DNA from: Laccaria trichodermophora
Lineage: Eukaryota; Basidiomycota; Agaricomycetes; Agaricales; Hydnangiaceae
Assembly (NCBI GenBank): GCA_018417955.1
Contig: JACTVC010000027.1
Coordinates: 496,001-560,000, forward strand
Direction of reading: 5' to 3'
DNA: 64,000 nucleotides
In this document: positions 1-11,644 of the stretch, piece after piece
How positions within the stretch are numbered: position 1 is the stretch's first letter
Layout of the letters: each line of letters opens with the position of its first letter
Notes under the pieces: model-generated
Databases searched by the model: none
Seen by the model: the letters and a program-made list of their open reading frames with translations, nothing else
Told to the model about the DNA's origin: nothing
Made by a program: the position numbers and the translations under genes

Positions 1-2567
1 CAAGTGATCTCACCTCACAAAGGCAAGTCGGTACTTCCTCGCCGGATTCTTAGCCTCTATCCAAATCGACGGTCTTTGAGCTGGCTCATTGAAGCCAGTC
101 TCGGAGTCGACCGACTCATTTTTTGAAATGAAGATGCATAAGGACATATTAACCGTTCCGAGTTGTCGGACGCCAGGTACCAAGAATGAAAACATCTTGA
201 CACGTATATCGCGCTGGAATGGAGGAAAGTCGTGAACGGCAGTCCCAAGACGGTAAGACTTCCTACCTTTCAATCCTGCGGCATCATGGGGGGCATAGAA
301 CCTCTGTGAGAGGAACCTAGGCGATTCTAGGAGTTCTTGTTTGGCGAGGGATGGCACAGCTGGGAAAAAGAAAAAAACGTGCGTGGTTGGCATGGGCCGT
401 CAAAGTTATTTGCGGTGATGTTGAGTATGGTCATCCTGGATCCCCATACGATGCCTTGTCAGACCGCAATTCGATAGGCCAAAATGTTCAGAACCAGACG
501 CGAGTTGGAGACCCAGAGGATAAAAACTTTGCCAGCCAGATTTCTAGAGGGGGCTGGCCTGGGAAAGGCCTGCGGTCTAGGCATCAGTGAATAATTATAG
601 TCACTATTGACGAATCAGTACCTTGAATCAAAGGTGCGCTTTCCTGAGGTCTACAGAGGTCGAGGTTCAGTGTGGGCAACCTCTGCATCGGCGCCGGGGT
701 GAATTCTCAGTCATAGACCTCTTTTACTCTATGCATATCTTCCAGCTAGGAACAAGAACCACAACGAAGCTGAGGCCACAAAACGGCTGCCGTCATTGGG
801 GTGTGCGCCAGCCAGAACGTTGAAGCGACACAAATCATGCAAAAATTGGCAATCCGAGCAGAGGTCTGCCTTCAGATCTGCGACAATCCATGAAACGAAC
901 TGAGCCTCAAGTGGCCTTTCCAACCCTCGGGCAAACTGCCGACTGACCGTGCGCTTCACAATCTGAACAGGATGCTTCGCAAAAGGCCAGCACTGTGGGT
1001 TCAAACATTCAAGCACGTCACATCAGGAATACAGGCCTGTGAGTGTTCTGCCTCATTTCGCGAACCCGTGCTGGCGTACTAGAATTCACCTCCCCAGAAT
1101 CTTCGGATGACGAAATCGTTTTGGGAAACCCTCGGACTGCAACAAGGATTTGGGAAGACTCTCCTTTGGAGGACGGATAATTCCGCAGCAAGAATTAGAA
1201 TTCAGCTCGTCGAACGTCCAGAGGAGGTCAGTCCTATTTCGTGCAAAGGTTGACGATAATATGCCTTTCATAAAGAACGTTTTCACTTACCTGGAAAATG
1301 ATATGCGACACCCCCGATATGTTTACAAAAAAGACAACTTGAATATTTGTGGAGAGCATCGCCGCTGGAGGCACCTCCGATCCGTTGGGATCCCGGAAGT
1401 ATGACGGCATGAATTCATCTGGGAAAAGTGGAAGACGACGCCGGTAAGAGACTTAGCGGGGAACACACAAAAATGGATGGCACCTTGTAGAAATTTTGGA
1501 GATTACATTGGAGATTACAGGCAGAGAAAGAACTGGGGTGGCCGCAATCAGACGAGCGTGCAGAATGACTTTGGGGAGCAGCCGCTCCTAACCTGGGGAT
1601 CGAGCCACCTCTCTGCGTACAATCGTGCCCAGACACATCCGTGCGCAGCAGCCGCTCCACAAAAGCCGTCAAGCCACATACGGCGAGGCACCGACCAATA
1701 TGGAGGCCGCAAAATGGCGGATAGGAACCAAGAATTCTGTCCCACTGGATGAAACCCCGGATGTTGCTGCCTTGTGTAGGACAAATATCCGAACGAGAAA
1801 TGTCAGAAGTCGTTCAGCCATCTGGTAAGTATATGCGAACGGTCTGTTGGAAGCTCCGCATCGCCAGCGAGAACGCAGTAGGACGGACCAGCTCGATCGG
1901 AGAAAGTCGGGCCCTCATGCAGACTCTTGTGCGACACTATCAGAAACGCCGGGGGACAGCTCGACAACTGGTTACTCACTGTAAGCAACCCCCTCTTTGA
2001 AAATCCCTGTCCGCGACTGGAAGTGGTAGTCCGACTTGCCGTTTGTCGACGACAAGGCGCTCGCGTTGGCCCACCAAAGCTTCATGGCACATGCAATCGA
2101 CGTCAAAGAGGGCGACATTCTGAACTAGTTGGCAAACATCGCAGAGGAAGTGGAGGAGCTTCGGGAGGAGGGCTTCGGTGCAGCATGGGTTGGGTTGAAG
2201 TTGTTGTGGTGATGTTTGAGCATGAGGGTCCTGGTCAACCTCGCGGGATTTGTGATGTATTCTCAGCCTTACTCTCGATATACTCAACGTCCAACACTTT
2301 CTACCAGCTTTTGTCGAATGTACACCCTTAATTCAGTTATTTGCACGAACTATTGTAAGTCAAAGTTCAAAATTGAACCACTTTGCTCCCCACCCCGTGC
2401 CATGATGTTCATGATCAAACCTTCAGGCTTCGTCAGGACTCGGTCGGCTTGCAATCGAGAATGAATGAATTAGAATGGCCGGTATACATACAGGAACTAG
2501 GCGCGTAAACTTTCCAGTGAGAAAAATTCAAGATGTGAAGACTTTCGCCGATATCCAGGATCTATCC
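1..2567. other. No confident gene
   Basis: Open frames occur on both strands, the longest being 134 codons. None shows a recognisable domain, a convincing chain of splice sites, or resemblance to another part of the window. A minus-strand frame at 10-393 could be part of a gene running off the left edge, but I do not recognise its product. Confidence 0.5.
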
Positions 2568-3743
2568 TCAGGAGTTCTCGTCAGCAACGGTTCGGCGGCG
2601 TTTCCTGACAGCCTCTGAGCTGCCCAAATTCGGGCGTACTCTGCTTCTCGTCTCTGGCCCTTTATCTGGCTCCTCCGCATGTGGAGTTAAATCTGATTGA
2701 ATGATTTGCGTCAGGTGGTCAGCACGGGCCTTGTAGCTGGCTTCTACATTTGACAGCCTTTCGCGAAGCTCTAAAGGACGAAGTTTAGTGAGGTGAAAGA
2801 TTTTGACCAGGGAAAAACAAGTATAGCTCACCTGCCACCTGGTTCTCCAGTTCGACGATCTTGGCGCTCTTTGCGGTCGCATCCTTCTCGACTTTGATTC
2901 TTCTTTTCCGTTCCTTCCGTGCCAGCTCCTTTTCCGCATCCAGCTTTGCTAAAATTTTCCTCACATGACGGGAGTTCTCGACGAGGTTTTGCAATTCCGC
3001 GATTTCCGTTTTCAATCCCTCGTCATTCTCGTCAGCCCCGACCAGATACTTTAACTCCACCAAATTCACGCAAGCCATCGCCTCCTGTGCGGATTTGATG
3101 TCCGCCAACGAGACGACGCAGTGGTTGATTGACGAAAATGCCAGCCGGTCAGCGATCTTTCTATGCTGACTCGGCACTCTTTCTTGGTGAGTCGGTTCAG
3201 TTTCCTCCCTATCTTGATCTTCGTCACATTGCTGAACAACCGGATCAGTTGAACCTTGAGTATCAGCTTCACTCTCGCTAAAATCCCGATCCCGCTCATC
3301 AGCATCATTCTCCTCAGGTTTCACAACAATGGGGACTTTCGAGTTATGGTACGCTAGCAGCAGCGCTGCTGCCTGCTCCCGGGAAATACCAAGGGCATCC
3401 GCCGAATGATCAATAAGGAAAAGTGCGTAATTTGAACACTTTTCCTTCGAGCGTTGGCACCCTTTGCAGCGCGGAGATCGAGCAGTGGTGCACGATTTCT
3501 TTTTGTTAGCACAGTTGGAACATGGCTATAATTGCAACGGTAGCATCGGGCATTATGATGTCTGTCATGAAAAAATGAACGGACCAGCAGTTTATTTTTC
3601 CCCAGCCAGTCATGGCGAATAGTGGCGCTAGAGCCCGCCCTGCTAACCACCTCCGTGAACTTCATCAGCAAGGCTGACTGCGGCGAGAGAGAAGTTCCTG
3701 CACCCGACCGCCCTACTTGAGTTGTGTTTTCGTGCATTTCCAA
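2568..3743 (-). CDS. Cys6-cluster coiled-coil protein (family member 1)
   Basis: I do not recognise a named family, but this is a paralogue of the genes at 43222 and 56356. The model has three exons, 3743-3585, 3525-2832 and 2770-2568, joined by GT-AG introns of 59 and 61 nt that keep the frame and give 351 residues. Near residue 54 lies a cluster spaced C-x2-C-x6-C-x7-C-x2-C-x6-C, starting CSNCANKKKSC. This is the spacing of fungal Zn2Cys6 (Gal4-type) binuclear clusters. It is followed by the stretch FLIDHSADALGISREQAAAL, which matches FLVDYAVHHLNLSESRARAL in the 43222 gene. Then come an acidic Glu/Asp-rich stretch, a predicted coiled coil rich in Glu and Lys, and a basic tail with KRRR. A nuclear DNA-binding or scaffold role is inference. 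The first exon is the least certain: it has no similarity to the exon 1 of its relatives. Confidence 0.68.
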
Positions 3744-4369
3744 GCTGTCGAAAAATAGGTGTGGAGCTTATTGGTCGTGTTCAGCGTTATGAGAGCCTGG
3801 TTGAACTCATGTGTTCTTATATTCATTGGCAGTAACATCGCCTGTCAAAGTGTCTGGGGCCGAATCGAAGAGTACTCTATGTCAAAAGACCCTGACATGT
3901 TACACTTCTGTAAATAGGAAGCTGCACGCTTTTTAAATTTGCGTCCAACGGATGATCTACATATCTTCACGCTATGGATTCGGGAATGCAGGCAAAAGAT
4001 AAAATAGCAAACTTAGATAGCAATGAGAGTTAGAAACCCCCGTGAAGTCGTCATCAGCCATGCACTGGACCACTGGTTGGCATACGAACCGTATCGGCTA
4101 TTCTCCACAGACATCATCAGCCAGAAACACTTCGGAGGTGGTTCAAGACGCATTTTTACATCTTGAGTTATCAAACTGCTAAACTATCCATGTCTTCCCA
4201 AGATTTGCCCATGATACGCTGTGTTTCACAACTTCCATAGCCACACGTGATTCCGGCTCTGAGTCACATGTGACACTGCGAATCTACAGTGAGTATACTG
4301 TACTGTCCAGTCAGCGAGCAATTCATCTCCTCCACGACCAATTCGCAGCTGTCAATCCTAGTGTTCAAT
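3744..4369. other. Intergenic region between divergent genes
   Basis: This 626-bp stretch separates the minus-strand coiled-coil gene from the plus-strand ING gene and presumably holds both promoters. I see no clear TATA box and no open frame of note. Confidence 0.4.
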
Positions 4370-5683
4370 ATGGCCGCCCTTGCGCCCAATGTCGAAGAGG
4401 CTGCCAACATTGCCTCGGAGTTCATCTACAGTGGGTAACCATGGTTCTCCAGTGAAGACCACTTAACGATTTTAGGCATCGACAACCTACCACATGAGGT
4501 ATCTCATCTTCTACAGGAGATCAGACACAGAGAGATGAGGTCACAAGGTAAGAATAACTCTATCAAAGTCTCTATCTTCGCCTCATGTCGTTATAGAACT
4601 TCAGCAGGAAATCGACAAAGACTCAGCGAGATACATTCGCCACTCCTTACGCGCATCATCTTCAGTGCCACCCTCACCAACTTCTCGGGCACCCTCACCG
4701 AAGTCCAGTCTTATACCGGACAAGATAACGTCTTCATACGAGGAGCTCCGGGAGCTCGCGAACGAGAAACGCGATCTTGCCCAACGGCTGATAGATCTCA
4801 TCACAAGGACGCGTGTTCGACTTGACAGCGACCTCAACAAAGTTAGGGTACTTCAAGGCGACGTTGGCGTGGAGTACGTTCCTAGTGGAGGGCTCAAACC
4901 CATATCTGCAACACCACTTTCCAGCTTTGATTCGATGACGACTGCAGGGAGAAACCCTGCGCAAGCCATTAGCGAGAGCCTGCGAAACGCCCTCGCGACT
5001 CCGTTGGTGGAGGTGCGGCAGTCCCCGGGATTGCCTTCCACAACTGCTTCGGCTTCCGTAAGTAGTGCCACTAAGAGTGAGTGTTCTATTCCGGGCGTTT
5101 GCACCTTGGCATTGACAACCTTTTTCAGGGCGCCGTATAACGACCACAACGTCGGTCAAGATTTCTCCGGTTGCTTCTCCCACAAAGCACAGGTCTGCTT
5201 CGCCAACGACGGTGGCGAACTCCTCCCACGCGACTGCACACCAACGGTCGAGGCTCTCTCGCCAAATACATCCACCGGCTGTTGAAGATGTCGACATGGA
5301 CGCGGAGGGTGAAGAGGACGCTGAAGGGGAGGATGCCGAAGCGGAGGACGAGAGGCTCTACTGCTTCTGCCAGAAGCAAAGCTACGGCGATGTGAGTCGT
5401 TCGCCCTACCTCATCATCGCTCCGAAGCTAACATTGATGATGCAGATGATTGCCTGTGACAATGAGGGCGACTGTCCATTCGAATGGGTCAGTTTTGCAT
5501 TCTTAATCAAACGTGTCTTTTTTTTCCTGACGTTGGCATTAGTTCCATCTCACGTGTGTCGGCATGAAGCAGCCGACTCCAGAGAAGTGGTATTGTTCAA
5601 CTTGCGAGCCCAAGATCAAGGCCAAACTCGCGGCCGCTGCCCAGCCCAAGACCAAGAAGGCGACGAAGAAGCGACAATGGTGA
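4370..5683 (+). CDS. ING-family PHD-finger chromatin protein
   Basis: Six exons (4370-4430, 4476-4547, 4597-5076, 5129-5391, 5446-5487, 5543-5683) splice in frame to 352 residues. The N-terminus carries the ING helical domain, with IDNLPHEVSHLLQEI and ELQQEIDKDSARYI. The middle is Ser/Pro-rich and disordered, with a KRRR basic patch at about residue 205 that is created by splicing and may be a nuclear localisation signal. An acidic run precedes a C-terminal PHD finger of C4HC3 type: CFCQ, then ACDNEGDCPFEWFHLTCVG, then WYCSTC. A Lys-rich tail of the kind that binds phosphoinositides in ING proteins follows. In this family the PHD finger reads histone H3 methylated at lysine 4 and the helical domain docks to a histone acetyltransferase or deacetylase complex (Yng1, Yng2 and Pho23 in yeast). 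The sequence does not say which of these it is. The start at 4370 opens the ING domain directly. Confidence 0.93.
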
Positions 5684-6261
5684 ACTCTCAAAGTTGCCAC
5701 GACGGTTCGTAATGGACTCCATTTGCCAGCAGTATACCCTTGGCTATTTTATGGAATTATTTATTCTCTTGTATTTGCCTTACTGTATCGCATTCATTTC
5801 AGTGCGTTCCTCGTTGAATCATTATGAAGAAGTCCCCTTTCCTATGCACTTCGGCCCATCTGACAATATTCCAATCACACAAACTAGATCACTTCAATGG
5901 ATGCCTCGTTCGAAGGCAGGCTTCTTCTCGTTCCTGCAGAGATACATTTTTAACAGCTTCTTCAGATACGGCGTGTCACAACTTTCGGGCGGTCATCTGT
6001 TCTACTCGCGTGACGGATGAACAGTTTGTGCTCGTGACATAACTTTTTTACCCACTGCTTGTAAACCCCTGCTTTGCCCCTTAGCGTACTTGGAGCGGCC
6101 GGATGGTATGTCGCTCTGCGCCTTACATGCGGCAGAACGCGGGTTGTTGTGTTTTCCCTGCGTAATGCAATGGATATTACAAACCAGCAAGCTGGATAAT
6201 TTATCCAAATTTATTCAGCTCTTTTCTTCCTTGAAGAGACGTGGAAACCGTGCGAGAGGGG
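5684..6261. other. 3' region of the ING gene and hydrophobin promoter
   Basis: Short open frames only, with no recognisable coding content. The right part leads into the TATA box of the first hydrophobin gene. Confidence 0.5.
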
Positions 6262-6269
6262 TATAAAAG
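6262..6269 (+). promoter_or_regulatory. TATA box of hydrophobin 1
   Basis: TATAAAAG lies 70 bp upstream of the hydrophobin start codon, a normal distance for a strongly expressed fungal structural gene. Confidence 0.7.
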
Positions 6270-6331
6270 GCCTACTAACATCCCCAATCCCTCAGTCGAA
6301 AACTCACAGTTTACCGACCTTCATAACAACA

Positions 6332-6881
6332 ATGCAGTTCTCTCGTATCTCCGCCGCTCTTGTTCTCTTGGTCCTCACGACCTTCGTTTCTGCTTGGCAG
6401 ACTGTCACGGTCACCACCGTACGCCAGCCTTCTCCTGTCGTCGTCAATACCCCCATCAATTTATCTTCGTTTCCGACAGTACGCTCCAGTCCCAACCCCA
6501 CCTCCCGCCAGCCAATGCGACACTTCCGCTCTCTGGTGCTGCAACGAGACGCAGTCGGTAAGTATCAAACGCCTCTGCAAGACCACAACATGCTCATCGC
6601 AACTGTCACTTTTTAGTCCAACGGTAACGTCGTCGGAGCGCTCCTTGCCCTGTTGGGCATCGTCGTTGACCCCATCAGTGCGCTTGTTGGTTCCGGCTGC
6701 AGCTCCATCAACGCCCTTGGCGTTGGTGTTGGAGGCATGTACACCGCCCAACCCGTCTGCTGCCAGAACAATAACTTCGTAGGCTTCATCATTTTTTCAG
6801 GTTAGTACGTTCATTTCTCATGGTTCCCAACAGGCCTCCCTCGTCGTTATTGGCTGCACCCCCGTCACCCTTGGCGCCTAA
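6332..6881 (+). CDS. Class I hydrophobin 1, lacking the fifth cysteine
   Basis: Four exons (6332-6418, 6480-6557, 6617-6778, 6834-6881), all phase 0, give 124 residues. A signal peptide of about 21 residues (MQFSRISAALVLLVLTTFVS) is followed by a short linker and the hydrophobin core. Hydrophobins are secreted and self-assemble into amphipathic films on hyphal and fruit-body surfaces. Visible cysteines are C1, x6, the C2-C3 pair, x32, C4, then a CC pair in QPVCCQNNNF and a last Cys in VIGCTPVTLGA. The family has eight. The position that is Cys in the two downstream paralogues (GGMCTAQPVCC) is Tyr here (GGMYTAQPVCC), a TGC to TAC change at 6740-6742. Cys5 normally pairs with Cys2, so the fold should carry an unpaired cysteine. 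The reading frame and introns are otherwise intact. It is also more divergent than the other two copies are from each other. Confidence 0.93.
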
Positions 6882-7433
6882 GTAGTTCTTTGCTGTTGGG
6901 CCATGTCCGCGATAGAGATTTAGGTCCATGTTCTCTATACAGCCGGGACACGCCTACGACCTCAGATAATACGGCTTTAGTGTCCCTCTCAAATCCTAGT
7001 AGTCCCGAGTCTTGTAGAGATTTTGTACCATTTTGTGTTTGGAAATATGAACATTTGTTTTACCGTGAACTTCCCCGACCTCTGATTCGATGAAAAGTAA
7101 TTTATGAAGCAATTCTCGAACCTGCAAGGGCAGTAGCTTCCTGATGTCGGAAGATCATAATTGATAGACCGAATTATTTCCTTTGAGTATGGTTTCCTTT
7201 GGCAACCCCGAGATCGGCGGTCCAGGCAGGTTGTCCATGAAAAATAACCCAAGTACGTTGAGTTAGTTTAGTGTACTATTTTTTCGAACCCAAAAACATT
7301 TGAGAACTATAATTAATATATTGGTATAATACATAGGCTTCCGGCCAACATGCACATGAGTTTCGTAATTCTTCCAGCCAAATTTCCTCTATACCAGCCA
7401 GCCATGTCCTGCCATGTCCTGATCAAACGGAGC
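6882..7433. other. 3' region of hydrophobin 1
   Basis: No open frame or recognisable feature. It separates the first hydrophobin gene from the duplicated block that begins near 7434. Confidence 0.4.
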
Positions 7434-8104
7434 ATCTATTAATAGAATTTGTCTATGGATGTCGGCCCGGTAAGTCCCGATGGCGATCTAACAAAGCCTA
7501 ACAACGTCACACAATCTCCATGCCCTAGAACTTGTAGACGTTGTTATGTGAGCTAATCCTCTCCCTTTCCTGCTAACTTTCTAACATGAAACTGGCACTA
7601 ACGCTTTTTATAGAGTATATTCTCACTGCCAGCTTAACGAAAACCTGGCGGCGCTCGCTAGCGTTCCTTGAATTTTAATCACGAATGGACTCGAATCACT
7701 CGATGTACCCCGCTGGACGCTCAAAGGCTGTCAAAGCACCGAGCTCTCATCGCGACTCTGATCGCCGAAACTGACGTCTTCAGTGGGAAACTTATGGGAA
7801 TTCTCCGAAATTCGAAACCAATCAGATCCGAAAATCAAAATCTCGCGCCAGTGTCAATAATTCATGCTGGCCTGGCTGCTCTCTAAATCCGCGAATGTCG
7901 TTCTGGAAACTGGGATGGATAGCCCCGGGTTTGACCGCCACCGTAAGGCCGCCTGAATTACTGCATCTGAAACAAAAATGACCCTACAAGTTTCCCGAGT
8001 CGGCGCTCGACCATTGAATGCAGCGCATTATATAGCAGATTCTCAAGCCCTTGTAACGCGGCCCCCTGAAATAGACCAGGCTGTCACGAACGGCGTACTT
8101 GGCT

Positions 8105-8885
8105 ACAGCTGGTGTTTTTTTAAAAAATGGAATGGGTATGTTATGCACCCAGCGCCATTCGGATCAAACTGAGATTTGACTGTGATGATGAATTTCAGGG
8201 CCAGATTCCAGCTTCTTTACATCTGTCTACGATTCAATCTGGGAAGTGCCCACTGCCCACCATGGCTAAACCCCAAGGCATAGCTGTCTTGACGTCCATC
8301 GACCTTCTGGTGTAGATCAGCTCAGGGCATCCTAAGAAGCAAAGGCTTCTTCGCATGAGACAACAATTGTTTACCCCCATCGACCACGTTCGTGCAGCTG
8401 TCAGTATACCCCCAGCTCGCTTACTGAAAATGAGGAGCGGATTCTCAGGCGGCACCCGTGGTATTGCACTTGAAGTATCTTAACCGTTCCGATTCGGGTC
8501 TTATGGATCAGTTGCGGCTTAATACGGAATTTCCGACAAGCTCTGGATGGCCTTGACTTGGAGAGTCTTGTATCATCGGACCACATTGTCATCCTCTTGA
8601 ATTGCGAAGTTAATCATTTCAGGCAGCAAACACGGTTCGCAATCAGTGTGGTTCAAAGAATTTCCGCCTGATGATACATGTCGTTTTTGCCACGCTGTCT
8701 TTCACATATCCTTGGTATAGGGTCGGAGAGATCACAAGTAAGTAGTAAACCGCATTGAACTCAGAATTCGTACTTGTTGAAAATGCGAGATTAGGTTTAA
8801 CGCCTTCTAGTTTCAACGTCGAAAAAGCAGAGCTATGCAAGAGCCATGACCCGCTGAGCCATCGGCCCTCTAGTGGGCACCGTTG
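8105..8885. other. Sequence present only in hydrophobin unit 1
   Basis: When the two upstream regions are aligned, similarity stops after 'caggctgt' (about 8085 and 11060) and resumes near 8909 and 11130. Roughly 0.8 kb here has no partner in unit 2. I see no terminal repeats or transposase, so it is either an insertion in unit 1 or a deletion from unit 2. Confidence 0.4.
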
Positions 8886-9352
8886 AATTTGCTTGAGCAG
8901 TTTCGTTGACGGTCTACACAGATCTAAGAATGATCCTTGCGGCTCTTGATCGGACTTCCACTGTCATAGATTTTGCTCCGAGATCTGGCAAACCTGCGAT
9001 TGTCCCCCCACGAGCAAGGACCGTTAGCTTCATGCTGTACAACAAAGGCTTCATTACTACATATTGGTGCTTCAAGTTCACGAGCGCACGCGCTCCTATC
9101 TTCGTTTCGCACGCTCGCATCTACCGAGACTCGGACAAATGACCCAATCGGTTTTCTTAAGGCTTCAGTATTTTTTTTCCCTCAAAATATTCCCATTTTG
9201 GCCAATACTTGACAAGTCTACGCTCTGGAATTCTGTGGGTTCCAAGGACCGATGAGAAAAAATCAAGTATTGATGTTCCAATGACCATCTCATTTGTAAA
9301 GTGAGTCCCTGAATTTTACCATGTGAGTGCGCACTGACCTTGGCCTGTAGGG

Positions 9353-9358
9353 TATAAA
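9353..9358 (+). promoter_or_regulatory. TATA box of hydrophobin 2
   Basis: TATAAA in GGGTATAAAGTCTCT, 79 bp upstream of the start codon. The same TATAAAGTCTCT string precedes hydrophobin 3. Confidence 0.7.
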
Positions 9359-9431
9359 GTCTCTTCAAAGTATGCTCAGTCTCTCCATTCGAACAGCCCA
9401 CAAGCCAATCGATCCCTCACATTCAACAAAT

Positions 9432-9993
9432 ATGAAGTTCTCTCGTCTCTCTACCGCTCTCGTCCTTTTAGCTTCTGGCGCTGCCGTGTCTGCTACTCAG
9501 ACTGTTACCGTCACCACCGTGCGTTATTGCAATTTGTAACGAGTCAGACGCCGAGCTGACTTGTTCTCACCGTTTGTCTTTAGTACGCTCCGGTTCCAAC
9601 CCCTCCTCCCGCAAGCCAGTGCAACACCGGAGCCCTTTGGTGCTGCAATAACACCCAGACTGTGAGCAATTTTCCGTTTCCTTTAAAAAAAATCCCGACG
9701 ATCCACTCTTGTCGCGTAGGCAAGCGGGAGCATCATCGCCCCCCTCCTGGGCCTCCTTGGCATTGTCGTTGACCCCGTCACTGCGCTCCTTGGGTCTGGC
9801 TGCACCTCCATCAACTTCCTCGGTATCGGCACGGGTGGCATGTGCACCGCTCAGCCCGTTTGCTGCCAGAACAACAACTTCGTGAGTGTCCCCGCCGTTT
9901 CTCCTGCTATTCACTAATTTCTTATTATTTGAATGAACCTTTTAGTCCGGACTCGTTGTCATCGGTTGCACCCCCGTTACTCTTGGTGTCTAA
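9432..9993 (+). CDS. Class I hydrophobin 2
   Basis: Four exons with the same phase-0 intron positions as its neighbours. It starts at 9432, just after CAACAAAT, and ends with TAA at 9993. The protein has a signal peptide (MKFSRLSTALVLLASGAAVS), then the linker TQTVTVTTYAPVPTPPPAS, then all eight hydrophobin cysteines: C1-x6-C2C3, C4 in LGSGCTS, C5 in GGMCTAQ, C6C7 in PVCCQNN, and C8 in VIGCTPV. The loop between C3 and C4 is strongly hydrophobic (IIAPLLGLLGIVVDP), typical of class I proteins that form rodlet layers. It is secreted and probably coats aerial structures. It is nearly identical to hydrophobin 3 in the signal peptide and linker, so the pair arose by recent tandem duplication. Confidence 0.95.
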
Positions 9994-10378
9994 GCGCGTT
10001 GGAGTGCGCATTATCTTTTCTTGAAATCTCTTGTAACAATGTTGTCCTGTCCATCGACGCCGGTGTCGATGTATGTGTTTGAAATATATGACTTGCACGG
10101 TCATGATTGAGTCTGGTGTCGTGAAATACCGCGCAGCTAAGAACGCAGGTAAACCGAGTTATTCCAGTGTGCCCCATAGCATAGCATTGTGCGCAGACTT
10201 CTTCACGTGCATTTGATGAGTCTTGTCCACCACTCTTTCGTCTTTGGCGCATTGGGGGTGTGTGAATCCAATTGATCAGATTCCTGCCCGGCCTTCGACA
10301 ATGGATGCAATGACCCAAAACACAATCTAGGCATCTGAACAATGACACACCTCAATGTTGTTGTGAACAGATAGTGAC
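9994..10378. other. 3' flank of hydrophobin 2
   Basis: No gene. The first 100 bases resemble the flank after hydrophobin 3 (12206 onward), and the stretch near 10236-10330 resembles 12528-12630, which places the duplication boundary beyond the hydrophobin gene. Confidence 0.5.
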
Positions 10379-10424
10379 TGGGTTGGCAAGCAAAGATATA
10401 TACGAGGCTGACGCGAACCTGCCG
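10379..10424 (-). pseudogene. Relic of the MFS transporter exon
   Basis: Read on the minus strand, this short stretch encodes RFASASYISLLANP. The transporter gene downstream encodes RFASGSYISLLANP at 12990-13037. The relic sits between hydrophobin 2 and hydrophobin 3 and ends abruptly against sequence that matches the start of the duplicated block at 7434. It is best read as the junction of the hydrophobin tandem duplication, whose right breakpoint fell inside the transporter gene. Confidence 0.7.
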
Positions 10425-11581
10425 CGCTTAGCATCTATAAATAGACGACGCTCTATTTTTCCATCGATGTCGGCCCGATGAGATCCGATGATCAACCACA
10501 ACGTCACGTCAAATGTTTTCTTCACCCATGCATGTTGCATGTACAATACGATGGATACCTATAGTGAGCCAATTGTCTCACGTCTGCTAACCTTTAACAT
10601 GAAACTAGCCCTAACGGCGAACGCTTAATACTGCCTGTGCCAGCCCTCGGAAAACCTGACACCACATTCCTTCAAGAATGGACCTCATGTAGCAGCATGT
10701 AGCTTACTGGACGCTCAAAGCCCACCGAGCTCTCATCGCCACTCTGAGCCTTCACCGAAACTGATGTCTTCAGTGGGAAACTTATGATCCCCGAAAGTCG
10801 AAAATCACCGGATTCAAAATCAAAACCATCCTGCCAATGTCAATGCTTCATCGTATGCTGGCCGCTCTCTAAATCCGCGAATATGGTTCTGGAAAATCAC
10901 AAGAAACTGGTATGGATAGCCCGGGCTTGCCCCCCACTGTACACCCGCCTGGAGTAGTAGTGCATCTAGCTCCGAAAGAAGAATGACCCTACGTGTTCCC
11001 GAGTCGGCACTCGATTATTGTCAAAGCCCTTCTAGTCTGGGCCCCTCGACTAGAGCAGGCTGTTATTAAAGGCTTACCTGGCGAAGTGATGATTTGAAAG
11101 GGGCGCCAAGATAGGTTATACGCTCTCGAAACAAATCTAAGAATCCTTGCGGCTCTTGATCGGACTTCCATTGTCATAGCTTTTGCTTTGAGATATGGCA
11201 AACCTGCGGTTGTCCCCCTCACGAAAAAGGACGTTAGCGTCATACAGCAAAGGCTTGACATTTTTCATTACATACCACATATCAGTGCCTCAAGTTCACT
11301 AGCCTCGCACGCGCCCCTATCATCGTTTCGCACGCTGGCAGGTACTGAGACTCGGACAAATGACCCAATCGGTTTTCTCGAGGCTTCAGTATCACTTTTT
11401 CCTCGAAATATTCCTGTTTTGGCCAGTACTTGACAAGTCTACGCTCTGGAACTATTGCGGGTTCCAAGGACCGATGGGAATAAATCAAGTATCGATGTTC
11501 CAATGACCATTTCATGTGTAAACTGAGTCCCTGAGTCTTACCATCTAATTGCGCACTGACCTTGGCCTGTACATACATAGA

Positions 11582-11587
11582 TATAAA
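11582..11587 (+). promoter_or_regulatory. TATA box of hydrophobin 3
   Basis: TATAAA within GATATAAAGTCTCT, 63 bp upstream of the start codon, in the same context as in hydrophobin 2. Confidence 0.7.
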
Positions 11588-11644
11588 GTCTCTCAGGGTC
11601 TCCTCCTTTGAACGGTCCACAAGCCTCTCTCACATTCAACAAAT

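Larger units (their letters stand above)
7434..10424 (+). repeat. Hydrophobin tandem duplication, unit 1
   Basis: This block holds hydrophobin 2 with its upstream and downstream sequence and ends in a short relic of the neighbouring transporter exon (10379-10424). It aligns in order with 10425-13037. The upstream parts share blocks such as GATGTCGGCCCG (near 7446 and 10466), CTTCAGTGGGAAACTTATG (7777 and 10762), and the stretch from AATCTAAGAAT to CGTTAGC (8920 and 11130). The 3' flanks after both stop codons are also alike. The boundaries are estimated by eye. Confidence 0.75.
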
